Assembly: GCF_035920345.1 (NCBI RefSeq) | Contig: NZ_CP109149.1 | Location: 6,200,001-6,264,000 of the forward strand | DNA: 64,000 nt | Source of the DNA: Nocardia vinacea | Lineage (GTDB): Bacteria > Actinomycetota > Actinomycetes > Mycobacteriales > Mycobacteriaceae | Direction of reading: 5' to 3' | Shown: positions 17,473 through 26,803 of the stretch, in pieces | Position numbering within the stretch: the stretch's first letter is position 1 | How the letters are laid out: each line of letters starts with the position of its first letter | Made by a program: the position numbers and the translations under genes | The notes under the pieces: generated by a model | The model's database searches: none | Told to the model about the DNA's origin: nothing | What the model saw: the letters and a program-made list of their open reading frames with translations, nothing else

Positions 17473-18207
17473 CTGTCCACCGAAGACCTTGTCGATGTCG
17501 GCGAGCTTGCCGAACGACCGGCAGCGGTGCGCACCGGCCGGACGGACGGCCGTAAGCGCCGATGGCGGCAGCACAAGATCGACCGCCGCGAAGAGCTGGT
17601 CGATGGCACCCTCGCGGCTATTCGCACGCGGGGCAGCAACGCGGGCATGGACGAGATCGCCGCGGAGATCGGCGTCTCCAAAACCGTGCTCTACCGTTAC
17701 TTCTCGGATAAGAACGACCTGGTCCACGCGACCATGCAGCGGTTCATCGAGACCACCCTGATGCCGCGGGTGTACGAGGCGATCAGCCTCGACGCGGACG
17801 AGTACCACCTGGTGCGTTCGGCGCTGGCCGCCTACGTCGGCACAGTCGACGAGGACCCCGAGGTCTACCGGTTCATCATGGGCAACGGCTCGACCGATCA
17901 ATCCTCGCTCGCCGAATTCGAGAAGCTTTTCGCCGACGTCGTCACCACGGTCATCATCGATCGCGGCGTCGAGCACGGCTTCGAGACCGAGGGCGCGCTG
18001 CTGTGGTCTTATGTGCTCGTCGGCGGCATCCAGTTGGCTACGCACTGGTGGACCACGGATAAGGCGATGTCGCGCGAGGAAGTCATCGACTACCTGACCA
18101 TGATGGCCTGGAGCGCCATCGAGGGCATGGCGCGCGCGGGCGGCTCCCGGGCGATCTTCAACGCCCAGCCACACATCCTGCCGGACCCGCCGCAAGCCGG
18201 CGCCTGA
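17473..18207 (+). CDS. TetR family regulator with probable CTG start
   Basis: A roughly 244-aa TetR/AcrR regulator. The helix-turn-helix is at about residues 37-80 (RREELVDGTLAAIRTRG...MDEIAAEIGVSKTVLYRYFSDKNDLV), and the ligand domain includes YRFIMGNG and VGGIQLATHWWT. No ATG or TTG precedes the domain in frame. A good Shine-Dalgarno GAGGGAG lies 6 nt before CTG 17473. The in-frame GTG 17437 lies upstream of the transcription start predicted from TAAGCT (17430-17435), and GTG 17527 is also possible. It diverges from DUF445, as Rv0472c does from Rv0473. Confidence 0.85.
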   Translation: MSTEDLVDVGELAERPAAVRTGRTDGRKRRWRQHKIDRREELVDGTLAAIRTRGSNAGMDEIAAEIGVSKTVLYRYFSDKNDLVHATMQRFIETTLMPRVYEAISLDADEYHLVRSALAAYVGTVDEDPEVYRFIMGNGSTDQSSLAEFEKLFADVVTTVIIDRGVEHGFETEGALLWSYVLVGGIQLATHWWTTDKAMSREEVIDYLTMMAWSAIEGMARAGGSRAIFNAQPHILPDPPQAGA

Positions 18208-18208
18208 G

Positions 18209-18282
18209 CGCTAGCTAGTGATCGCCGACTGATCAATCGCCCGACTTCGCGCGCTAACAGGCCGCTAGCTGGGGCGCTAGCT
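18209..18282. promoter_or_regulatory. Cluster of CGCTAGCT sites
   Basis: Three exact CGCTAGCT copies (18209-18216, 18263-18270, 18275-18282) and a variant CGCTAACA (18252-18259) occur within 75 bp between the TetR stop and the ABC1-kinase gene. GCTAGC is a palindrome and should be uncommon in this GC-rich DNA, so this may be a regulator array. Confidence 0.45.
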
Positions 18283-18400
18283 GAAATAGTGACGGCGGTC
18301 TCGACATTGCCGCGAGGTTGGCTACTCTGAAGCCGAGCGGTACGCGGGTGTCCCACGTCACCGCCCCGCGCTTTGCGCCCGATGGCGGTCTGCGCGGGTC

Positions 18401-18440
18401 GCTACGTGGTTACGCAAGCTACCGCCTGCGCGCCCGTCGC
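18401..18440. repeat. Dispersed GTGGTTACGC element, copy 3
   Basis: TACGTGGTTACGCAAGCTAC followed by CGCCTGCGCGCCCGTCGC, matching the other copies at 15832, 17218 and 45329. It ends about 30 bp before the ABC1-kinase start. Confidence 0.5.
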
Positions 18441-18471
18441 TCCGACCGCTGGCACCAATGGAGGTACCTCG

Positions 18472-19911
<1,440 letters not shown>

Positions 19912-19942
19912 ATCCACCAGAGCAGCTATCGAACGGAAGATC

Positions 19943-21193
19943 ATGACAGACAACCGAGAATTCGACCTAGTGCTGTTCGGCGCAACGGGTTTCGTCGGCA
20001 AGCTCACCGCGCAGTATCTGCTCGGCGCGGCGCCCGCCGAGGCGCGCATCGCACTGGCGGGACGCTCGCTCGACAAATTGACAACGGTTCGTGACGAACT
20101 CGGCCCCGCTGCCGCGAATTGGGGGCTGGTAGTTGCCGATTCGACCGACCAGACCGCACTCGACGCACTGGCCGCGCGGACCACTGTCGTGGTGACCACC
20201 GTCGGCCCGTACCTGCGCTACGGCATACCGCTGGTGGCCGCGTGCGCGAAGGCTGGTACCCACTACGCCGACCTCACCGGTGAGCCGCTGTTCATCCGGG
20301 ACGCGATCGACCGGTACCACGAGCAAGCAGTGGAGACCGGCGCGAAGATCGTGAATTCCTGTGGCTACGACTCGATTCCGTCGGATCTGAGTGTGTACCA
20401 GCTGTACAAGCACACGGTCGCGGACAACACCGGCGAGCTCGAGGACACCACCCTGATCGCGTCGCTGAAGGGCGGGGTGAGCGGCGGCACCATCGACTCG
20501 GGCCGGGCCATGATGGAGGCCATCGCGGCCGATCCGGCCAAGGGTTCGGTGATGAGCCACCCGTATTCGCTCAGCCCGGACAAGTCGATGGAACCGAATG
20601 TCGGCCGTCAGACCGATCAGGCGCTGCAGCGGGCCAGCAGCATCGACCCAAGCCTGGACGGGTGGGTCGGCACCTTCGTCATGGCCGCGCACAACACCAA
20701 GATCGTGCGCCGCACCAATGGCCTGCTCGGTTGGGTCTACGGTAAGAACTTCCGCTACCGCGAGGTGATGAACGCGGGCAAGTCGGCCGCGGCGCCGCTG
20801 GTGGCCGCCGGTATGGCGGGCGGCATCGTGGCGACCATGGCCGCCGGTGCGGTGCTGTCGCGAGTCGCGGTGGGACGCAAGCTGCTCGACCGGATCGTGC
20901 CCAAGCCCGGCACCGGACCGAGCGAACAGGCGCGCACGAGTGGCTGGTTCACCATGAAGACCTACGCGCGCACCTCCTCGGGCGCGAAATACGTGGCGAC
21001 CTTCTCCGGCGCCGGCGATCCCGGCTACCAGGCCACCGCCGTAATGCTCGGACAGGCCGGACTGTGCCTGGCATTCGACGGTACGAAGCAGCCCGAATTG
21101 GCCGGTATCCTCACCCCAGCGGCCGCGATGGGCGACGCGCTCACCGACCGCTTACGTGCCGCAGGCATGACCATCGAGGTCGAGCGCACGTAA
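19943..21193 (+). CDS. Saccharopine dehydrogenase-like / trans-acting enoyl reductase family protein
   Basis: A 416-aa NAD(P)-binding protein beginning with the dinucleotide fold LVLFGATGFVGKLTAQYLL (residues 9-27) and IALAGRSLDKL. Then come TTVGPYLRYGIPLVAACAKAGTHYADLTGE and CGYDSIPSDL, typical of the saccharopine dehydrogenase-like family that in mycobacteria includes trans-acting enoyl reductases of phthiocerol/glycolipid synthesis (Rv2953) and Rv2449c. A hydrophobic stretch near residue 290 suggests membrane contact. A lipid-modifying reductase is the best guess; lysine metabolism is unlikely. Confidence 0.85.
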   Translation: MTDNREFDLVLFGATGFVGKLTAQYLLGAAPAEARIALAGRSLDKLTTVRDELGPAAANWGLVVADSTDQTALDALAARTTVVVTTVGPYLRYGIPLVAACAKAGTHYADLTGEPLFIRDAIDRYHEQAVETGAKIVNSCGYDSIPSDLSVYQLYKHTVADNTGELEDTTLIASLKGGVSGGTIDSGRAMMEAIAADPAKGSVMSHPYSLSPDKSMEPNVGRQTDQALQRASSIDPSLDGWVGTFVMAAHNTKIVRRTNGLLGWVYGKNFRYREVMNAGKSAAAPLVAAGMAGGIVATMAAGAVLSRVAVGRKLLDRIVPKPGTGPSEQARTSGWFTMKTYARTSSGAKYVATFSGAGDPGYQATAVMLGQAGLCLAFDGTKQPELAGILTPAAAMGDALTDRLRAAGMTIEVERT

Positions 21194-21239
21194 CTGCCTT
21201 CCGCGTCGCCCGACCAGCCGCCGCCTCACATACCTTCCG

Positions 21240-21345
21240 GGTACGTCGCAGACCGTCGGCAGATCTCGCACATCGACTCTCCGCGCGACACACCGCACCC
21301 GAACCGCGAAGTCATGCGAGAGCTCGGGATGCGGACACTGCGAGC
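21240..21345. repeat. Diverged intergenic repeat, copy A
   Basis: A segment around CTCGCACATCGACTCTCCGC resembles 58735-58820 (CTCGCACACCGACTCGCCGC), with about 26 of 31 bases matching in the best stretch and weaker similarity beyond. It lies in the 258-bp gap before the methyltransferase at 21452. Confidence 0.35.
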
Positions 21346-21451
21346 GCCTGATTGGAACTCCCCAACGACGAGGAACACAAATGAGATCCGGACCAGTCGA
21401 GCGTCATAGACGGGTCACCGCACCGCCACCAGCCGACCTGAGGGCGGTGCG

Positions 21452-22084
21452 GTGAACCTCGCTCGACGCACCATGAACGCCCCCGCCCTCGCCGCGATCT
21501 ACGAAAAGGCTTGGCGGCCCGCGCTGTTCTATCTGGCCAGCGGCCGCACCACAGCCGCAGACCGTCGCGACGCCGTCACCACCCTGCGTCTCGACGGGTC
21601 CAAGAAGGTGCTCGATATCGCTTGCGGCCCAGGCAACTTCACTCGCTATCTGAGCAATGCCCTCGACGGGGACGGCTTCGCCATCGGCCTGGACTACTCC
21701 GCACCGATGCTGGCCCGAGCCGTCACCGACAACGGGGGCCCGCGCGTCGGCTATCTCCGCGGCGACGCGCGCACCCTGCCCTTCGCCGACGGCACCTTCG
21801 ACGCCGTCTGCTGCTTCGGGGCGCTCTACCTGATCCCCGACCCGATCGCGGCGACCCGCGAAATGATCCGCGTCCTCGCCCCCGGCGGCCGCATCGCCAT
21901 CACCACCAGTTACCGCGGCGACAACCCGTTCGGCCGGGCGAGCCGTGTCGTCGGCGGCTGGAGCGGACTTCGTGTCTTCGACGACGAGACCTTCCCGAAG
22001 CTCTTCGCCGAAGCGGGCCTGATCGATATAGATCAACAGGTCCACCGCCTCCTGCAATACATCAGCGCCACCCGCCCGCTCTAG
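21452..22084 (+). CDS. Class I SAM-dependent methyltransferase
   Basis: A 210-aa methyltransferase of the type 11 / UbiE-like group. Motif I is VLDIACGPGNFTRYL (about residues 52-66), the acidic strand is IGLDYSAPML, motif II is GDARTLPFADGTFDAVCCFGALYLIPD, and motif III is RVLAPGGRIAITT. The acceptor is unknown. It starts at GTG 21452, preceded by GAGGGCGG. It stands alone upstream of the type VII secretion cassette. Confidence 0.9.
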   Translation: MNLARRTMNAPALAAIYEKAWRPALFYLASGRTTAADRRDAVTTLRLDGSKKVLDIACGPGNFTRYLSNALDGDGFAIGLDYSAPMLARAVTDNGGPRVGYLRGDARTLPFADGTFDAVCCFGALYLIPDPIAATREMIRVLAPGGRIAITTSYRGDNPFGRASRVVGGWSGLRVFDDETFPKLFAEAGLIDIDQQVHRLLQYISATRPL

Positions 22085-22218
22085 AGACCCCCGCTGTGGT
22101 GCGCCACATCACATGGGTGCGACGCCGAGGGACGAGCACAAGCGGGTTACACCGGTCGGTACCGAACGGTAAAGTGCCCGCAAGCGGTGGGTGGACCGAA
22201 TGTGAGGGGGCGACCCAG

Positions 22219-22638
22219 ATGGCGGTACCGGATACCGGTCAGCGGATGGCCAGACAGTTGTATGCCGCCGCCACCGGAACCAGCGGCGGGGCACCCTTCG
22301 AGTTGGCCGAGGATGTCGCCGAAAACCTCGCTGCCGCGTGCGACAAGCTCGTCGAGGATCTACAAAAGGCGACGGCCACCGGACATCTCGTCACGGAGGT
22401 ATCCGGTTTTCCCGACCTGCCGACGGGCCACGGCCTGGCAAAAGGCTTCGGCGACAAGGGCACTCAATTCCTCGACACCGTCACCGCATTCCAGGAAACC
22501 GCCCTGCTGTACAAGGCCGCCTATCTGGCCGCGGGAAAGCGATTCGAGGATGCCGAGGCCGCGAACCGTGCGGCCATGCAACTGATCACCGATTACCTGG
22601 AGTCGCCGCGCGGCGAACAGTCCGACGGAAACCACTGA
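22219..22638 (+). CDS. Putative type VII secretion substrate, PE-like helical protein
   Basis: A 139-aa all-helical protein with no cysteine-rich or membrane segments. It starts an operon whose other members are a WXG-motif protein and an EspG chaperone, and so is probably the small partner of a secreted heterodimer, analogous to PE proteins. Two long helices are visible (about residues 28-55 and 82-128), separated by a Gly/Pro-rich turn. A strict YxxxD/E export motif is absent; FEDAE at residues 109-113 is the nearest. GAGGGGG lies 8 nt before the ATG. The family assignment rests mainly on context. Confidence 0.6.
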   Translation: MAVPDTGQRMARQLYAAATGTSGGAPFELAEDVAENLAAACDKLVEDLQKATATGHLVTEVSGFPDLPTGHGLAKGFGDKGTQFLDTVTAFQETALLYKAAYLAAGKRFEDAEAANRAAMQLITDYLESPRGEQSDGNH

Positions 22639-22641
22639 CCC

Positions 22642-23307
22642 ATGGCCGATTCCGTCACCAGGGCAGCCGCCGACGCCATCCGGGTCCAGCAGCGCGCCGT
22701 CGCCGCTTCCGCCGGATCAGCAAGCGGCGGAACCGATCCCCCGTACGCACCCGAGCGCGAACTATTCGGCGCCTATACGCACCAAGAGATCTGGGATCTG
22801 GTGCACGAGGTCATCGATCCCGCGGCTCTCGGCCGGGTCGCCGATGCCTGGCGCGCCAGTGCCACCGTGGTCGCCGAGGCATTCCAGGCCTTCTCCGATG
22901 CCACCAATCGCGAATTCGCGCACTGGTCGGGTCGTTCCGCCGATGCCGCGCTGCGCGCCACCCGCGAATTCGTCCGCACCGGTACCGAGGCGAATGATGT
23001 CTGCCGCGCGGTACAGCGCCTGATGGAGCTCAATTCCGATGCGGCACAGGCCATCCGAGCGGCGATTCCGCCGCCGCCGCAGTATCGTGCTCTGGAAGAT
23101 CAGGCCGCCGAAGCGATCCACGGCGGACAACGCAGGATGGACCACGACATGGCCGCTGCTACGGCGCAGGCCGATGTCCAGGACACGATGACCTATGTCT
23201 ACACCCCGATCATGCCCGCATCCGGCGACCATGTCCCCCGGTTCACCCCGCCGCCCGACGGCCCACAGATCGCGCGGCCGAATGCCGGCAGCGGGGGCGC
23301 ACGGTGA
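22642..23307 (+). CDS. Putative WXG100/PPE-like type VII secretion protein
   Basis: A 221-aa mostly helical protein with a WSG turn at residues 95-97 flanked by long helices, the hallmark of WXG100 and PPE N-terminal domains. An upstream EIWDLVHEVIDPAALGRVADAW helix and a YRALE sequence (148-152) matching the YxxxD/E export motif follow the pattern of ESX substrates. The C-terminus is Pro/Gly-rich. It begins 3 bp after the preceding gene and overlaps espG by 4 bp (GTGA). The probable role is secretion with the 22219 product, bound by the EspG protein. Confidence 0.7.
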   Translation: MADSVTRAAADAIRVQQRAVAASAGSASGGTDPPYAPERELFGAYTHQEIWDLVHEVIDPAALGRVADAWRASATVVAEAFQAFSDATNREFAHWSGRSADAALRATREFVRTGTEANDVCRAVQRLMELNSDAAQAIRAAIPPPPQYRALEDQAAEAIHGGQRRMDHDMAAATAQADVQDTMTYVYTPIMPASGDHVPRFTPPPDGPQIARPNAGSGGAR

Positions 23308-23999
23308 AATGGGTATTCACCCCGGACGAATTCACGCATGTCTGGGAGAACGAAACGAGTCTGGACCGCCGCCCCTATCCGGTCAATCTGGCGCCCGCCG
23401 CCACGGTCCGCACCGAATCCGAATACGCCGCACTGCGACTACCCCAGCGCTTCGCCCGCCAGGCCGATGCCGATCTGGCCGCCGCACTCATGCTGTGCGC
23501 CCGCCCCGATGCCACCACCATCACCGTCTCCGGTGAGTCGGGGGCCAAGCGGATCCTTGTTTTCGCCGCGGTGGTGCACAACCACGCGGGCATTCTGACC
23601 GCCGATATCGACAAGGTGACCGTGCGCATGTGCCACGCCCGCAACCTCGGCAAACATCTGATCGAGATCATCGGATCGGCCGAGCCCGGCAAGCTGGCGC
23701 CCATGCGGGAGCCGCAGGACGCGGTCCTGAACGCCGACGAAGGCGACAGCGCGACCAACGGTCATCGCCGCGCCGCCCGGTTCCGTCAGACCCTGCGAAA
23801 ACCGGTGGACGGTCGCGGCTTCATCACCGTGACCGTGGAACCGGAAAACCCGATGTCGCCGCCCACCAGGCACCGCAGCTGGCTCGATTTCACCGGTGAC
23901 GGACGCTATCTGCTCACCACCTCGCACGAGCTGACCCTGACCCCGGTCACCGACGAGGATTTCGCCGACCAATTGCTCCGCCTAGCCCAGATCCGCTGA
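23304..23999 (+). CDS. EspG-like type VII secretion chaperone
   Basis: A 231-aa member of the EspG family, cytosolic chaperones that bind the helical tip of PPE proteins and keep PE-PPE pairs soluble until export through an ESX system. Recognisable features are the N-terminal FTPDEFTHVWE segment, the beta-rich centre (TITVSGESGAKRILVFAAVV) and the C-terminal FADQLLRLAQIR. No ESX membrane core (eccB-E, mycP) is in the window, so this cassette must use a machine encoded elsewhere. Start is GTG, overlapping the previous gene. Confidence 0.78.
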   Translation: MKWVFTPDEFTHVWENETSLDRRPYPVNLAPAATVRTESEYAALRLPQRFARQADADLAAALMLCARPDATTITVSGESGAKRILVFAAVVHNHAGILTADIDKVTVRMCHARNLGKHLIEIIGSAEPGKLAPMREPQDAVLNADEGDSATNGHRRAARFRQTLRKPVDGRGFITVTVEPENPMSPPTRHRSWLDFTGDGRYLLTTSHELTLTPVTDEDFADQLLRLAQIR

Positions 24000-24053
24000 C
24001 CCATCGCCGGGCAGTTGACAACCGCCACGTCGCAGCACCCCCGTGAGCACAAC

Positions 24054-24395
24054 GGAGCGAGTCTTACGATCAACCCGTTCGCGGCCCGTCTCGCGTCCGA
24101 GTCGTCGAAGCGCATGCGCCGCACGCGTAGGGCTCGACCATCCGGCGCGTGTGCATTGGGTGCTGAACGACCTGCCATCAGTGACCCCGACGGAGCGAGT
24201 CTTACGAGCGACCCGTTCGCGACCCGTCTCGCGTCCGAGTCGTCGAAGCGCATGCGCCGCACGCGTAGGGCTCGACCATCCGGCGCGTGTGCATTGGGTG
24301 CTGAACGACCTGCCATCAGTGCCCCCAACGGAGCGAGTCTTACGAGCGACCCGTTCGCGGCCCGTCTCGCGTCCGAGCCGTCGAAGCGCATGCGA
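24054..24395. repeat. 138-bp tandem repeat, about 2.5 copies
   Basis: Units begin at 24054, 24192 and 24330 with GGAGCGAGTCTTACGA and repeat with an exact 138-bp period; the third unit diverges after about 65 bp into the hairpin element. The first two are nearly identical. The period is a multiple of three, so long spurious reading frames run through them. It fills most of the 495-bp gap between espG and ppk2. Confidence 0.9.
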
Positions 24396-24466
24396 CGAAG
24401 TCGCGAGTCTCGACGGCTCGGACGCGAGACACAGGGGGCCGTGAACACGCCGCGCCGAAGGCGCGG
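24352..24466. repeat. Covarying hairpin element, copy 1
   Basis: Outer arms CGTTCGCGGCC and GGCCGTGAACACG enclose 21-bp arms (24364-24384 with 24410-24430, perfectly complementary), a 25-nt loop holding an inner GCGAC-GAA-GTCGC hairpin, and a 3' hairpin CCGCGCC-GAA-GGCGCGG (24450-24466). Two related copies are at 37779-37893 and 39141-39252. Confidence 0.85.
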
Positions 24467-24494
24467 CAATCAGACAGAGCCATAAGATACATCG

Positions 24495-25340
24495 ATGGCG
24501 AAGAAATGGTCTCTGCCGCCCATCGAGGCCTTGCGGGCCGATGGCTTGCGTATCGCTGATCTCGATGCCTCCGGTACGCCCGGATTCAAAGGTGGCAAGA
24601 AGCAGGCCCAGAAGCTGCTCACAGAACGTGCAGGCGTGCTCTCGGATCTGCAGGAGAAGCTCTACGCCAACGGCCGTTCCGGCGATACCCGCAGCGTGCT
24701 GCTGGTGCTGCAGGGGATGGATACCGCAGGCAAGGGCGGCATCGTCCGCCACGTCATCGGTTCGGTGGATCCGTCGGGCGTCGACCACGCCTCCTTCGGT
24801 GTTCCGACCGGGGAGGAGAAGAGCCACCACTACCTGTGGCGCATTCGCAAGGAACTGCCGCGCGCCGGCCAACTCGGCGTCTTCGACCGCTCGCACTACG
24901 AGGATGTGCTGGTCGTGCGGGTGCACAATCTGGTGCCGCCGGAGGTCTGGGAACCGCGCTACGACGAGATCAACGCCTTCGAGCGGGAACTGGTCGACCA
25001 GGGCACCACGCTGGTGAAAGTCGCCATGTTCGTCTCCCTCGACGTGCAGAAGGAGCGGCTGCGCGAACGGCTGGACCGACCGGATAAATACTGGAAGTTC
25101 AACCCCGCCGATATCGACGAACGCGGCTACTGGCCCGCCTATCAAGAGGCCTACCAGGTCATGCTGGACCGCACCTCGACCGACTACGCCCCATGGCATG
25201 TGCTCCCGGCCGACCACAAGTGGTTCGCCCGCCTCGCGGTCACCGAACTGCTGATCGACGCACTCGACGGGCTGAAACTCGACTGGCCACCGGCCTTATT
25301 CGATGTCGAGGAGCAACAGCGCCGCCTCACCGAAGCCTGA
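24495..25340 (+). CDS. ppk2: Polyphosphate kinase 2 family protein
   Basis: A 281-aa PPK2 enzyme, which transfers phosphate between polyphosphate and nucleotides. The Walker A motif is GMDTAGKGG (about residues 75-83), Walker B/lid region is GVFDRSHYEDVLVVRVHN, and the C-terminal YWKFNPADIDERGYWPAYQEAYQ and DYAPWHVLPADHKW are typical of single-domain PPK2. The polar N-terminus has no signal. Whether it prefers AMP, ADP or NDPs cannot be told from sequence. The tandem-repeat/hairpin region lies directly upstream. Confidence 0.94.
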   Translation: MAKKWSLPPIEALRADGLRIADLDASGTPGFKGGKKQAQKLLTERAGVLSDLQEKLYANGRSGDTRSVLLVLQGMDTAGKGGIVRHVIGSVDPSGVDHASFGVPTGEEKSHHYLWRIRKELPRAGQLGVFDRSHYEDVLVVRVHNLVPPEVWEPRYDEINAFERELVDQGTTLVKVAMFVSLDVQKERLRERLDRPDKYWKFNPADIDERGYWPAYQEAYQVMLDRTSTDYAPWHVLPADHKWFARLAVTELLIDALDGLKLDWPPALFDVEEQQRRLTEA

Positions 25341-25466
25341 CCAAGGTTCCTCTCAGGTTGACCACGGATGATGTGGCCGTGCCCGTCCACGCCCCGGGGG
25401 AGCTCCGGATCTACCATCGTGGCGGCAGGTAACCGGCAGGCAAGCGAAAGGCGTGGTGAACGCACG

Positions 25467-26240
25467 GTGAGCAATAAACCGGGTGGTAAAACGAATCCGC
25501 TCGCGGCGGCGGAGCGCGCCGACCGCAACCGCAAGATCCTCATCCAGGTGGGTGTCGCCGTCGTGCTGGTCGGGCTCATCGCAGCGATCGGCATCGGTAT
25601 CGCGGTGAAGAACGCAAACAAGAACGATCTGGGCGCCACCCCGTCCATCGCCGCCACCGCGAGCCAACTGCCCAATGGCGCCACCGCGACCATCACCGAT
25701 AACGGCGCGGTCCGCATCGGCAAGCCGGATGCGAAGGTGACCGTCCGCGTCGTCGCCGACCTGCAGTGCCCGGCCTGCAAGGGCTTCGAGGCCGCCAACG
25801 CCAAGGTCATCAAGGATGCCGTCGACAATGGCACGGCCATCGTCGAATACAACATCATCTCGTTCCTGGACAAGGCCTCCACCACGAAGTACTCCTCGCG
25901 CGCGGCCAATGCGGCGTATTGCGTCGCCGAGGCGGATCCGTCGAAGTACCTCGACTGGCTGACCACCATGTACACACAGCAGCCCGCTGAGGGCAGTGCG
26001 GGCCTGACCGATGACCAGCTGATCGATGTCGCGAAGGGCGCGGGCGTTCCGGATTCGGTCGGGCAGTGCATCAAGGACAACAGCTACAACAAATACATCG
26101 GGGCCAAGACCAAGGACGTGCTGAACAGCGGCATCCAGTCGACCCCGACGGTCTTCGTCAACGGTAAGCAGATCCAGTCCAGCCAGGAGCTGATGACCCC
26201 CGGCGGCCTCGCACCCGCGATCGCCGCCGGAGGCCAGTGA
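25467..26240 (+). CDS. DsbA-family membrane-anchored thioredoxin-fold protein
   Basis: A 257-aa disulphide oxidoreductase, anchored by one N-terminal helix (about residues 28-50) with the thioredoxin domain outside the membrane. The active site is CPACKGFE near residue 102, and the cis-Pro region is STPTVFVNG. It probably introduces disulphides into exported proteins. Its stop overlaps the start of the VKOR gene (GTGA), and the pair corresponds to mycobacterial Rv2969c/Rv2968c, where VKOR reoxidises the DsbA-like partner. The GTG 25467 start is chosen from protein similarity. Confidence 0.92.
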   Translation: MSNKPGGKTNPLAAAERADRNRKILIQVGVAVVLVGLIAAIGIGIAVKNANKNDLGATPSIAATASQLPNGATATITDNGAVRIGKPDAKVTVRVVADLQCPACKGFEAANAKVIKDAVDNGTAIVEYNIISFLDKASTTKYSSRAANAAYCVAEADPSKYLDWLTTMYTQQPAEGSAGLTDDQLIDVAKGAGVPDSVGQCIKDNSYNKYIGAKTKDVLNSGIQSTPTVFVNGKQIQSSQELMTPGGLAPAIAAGGQ

Positions 26241-26803
26241 ACAGCGCGACATCCAGGGCCGCCTGGGTGTTGCTGATCGGCGGGCTGGCCGGGTGGCTCG
26301 CCTCGGTCACGCTGACCATCGAGCGGTTCAAGCTGTTCACCGATCCGAACTACCGGCCCTCGTGCAGCATCAACCCGATCCTGTCCTGTGGCAGCGTGAT
26401 GGCCACCGAACAGGCCGCCAAATTCGGATTTCCCAATCCGATCATCGGCATCGTCGGCTTCTCGGTGGTTGTCACCCTCGCGGTGCTCGCGGTCGCCAAT
26501 GTGCGCTTTCCGCGCTGGATCTGGGGCGGACTGTGGGTGGGGACCGTGCTCGGCACGGTCTTCATCTGCTGGCTGATCTTCCAGAGCCTGTACCGGATCG
26601 GCGCGCTGTGCCCGTACTGCATGGTGGTGTGGGCGATCATCACGCCGCTGCTCGCGGTGGCCACCGAGCAGGTGTGGGGTGGTGCGCGCGGACCGATGCG
26701 GATCGTCGTCGAGTGGCGGTGGACGTTCGTCGCGGTGTTCTACGCCGTGGTGCTGCTGCTGATCTTCCTGAAGTTCCAGGATTACTGGCTGTCGCTGGTC
26801 TAG
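26237..26803 (+). CDS. VKOR family disulphide-forming membrane protein
   Basis: A 188-aa bacterial vitamin K epoxide reductase homologue with about five membrane helices. It transfers electrons from the DsbA partner to quinone. The loop pair CSINPILSCGS (about residues 43-53) and the active-site CPYC near 127 are present. It is translationally coupled to the DsbA-like gene. Its stop TAG shares a CTAG with the stop of the convergent protease gene. Confidence 0.93.
   Translation: MNSATSRAAWVLLIGGLAGWLASVTLTIERFKLFTDPNYRPSCSINPILSCGSVMATEQAAKFGFPNPIIGIVGFSVVVTLAVLAVANVRFPRWIWGGLWVGTVLGTVFICWLIFQSLYRIGALCPYCMVVWAIITPLLAVATEQVWGGARGPMRIVVEWRWTFVAVFYAVVLLLIFLKFQDYWLSLV

Noticed and set aside
17302..18195. 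N-terminal extension of the DUF445 protein on the minus strand
   Set aside because: It is antisense to the TetR gene; the family start is at about 17301.
24043..24444. A 133-codon repetitive open frame over the tandem repeats, resembling a repeat protein
   Set aside because: The 138-bp period keeps any frame open. The opposite strand is equally open, and the same sequence recurs as non-coding hairpin DNA at 37.8 kb.
24054..24466. Possible CRISPR array
   Set aside because: Units are long, nearly identical and contiguous, without unique spacers, and no cas genes are nearby.
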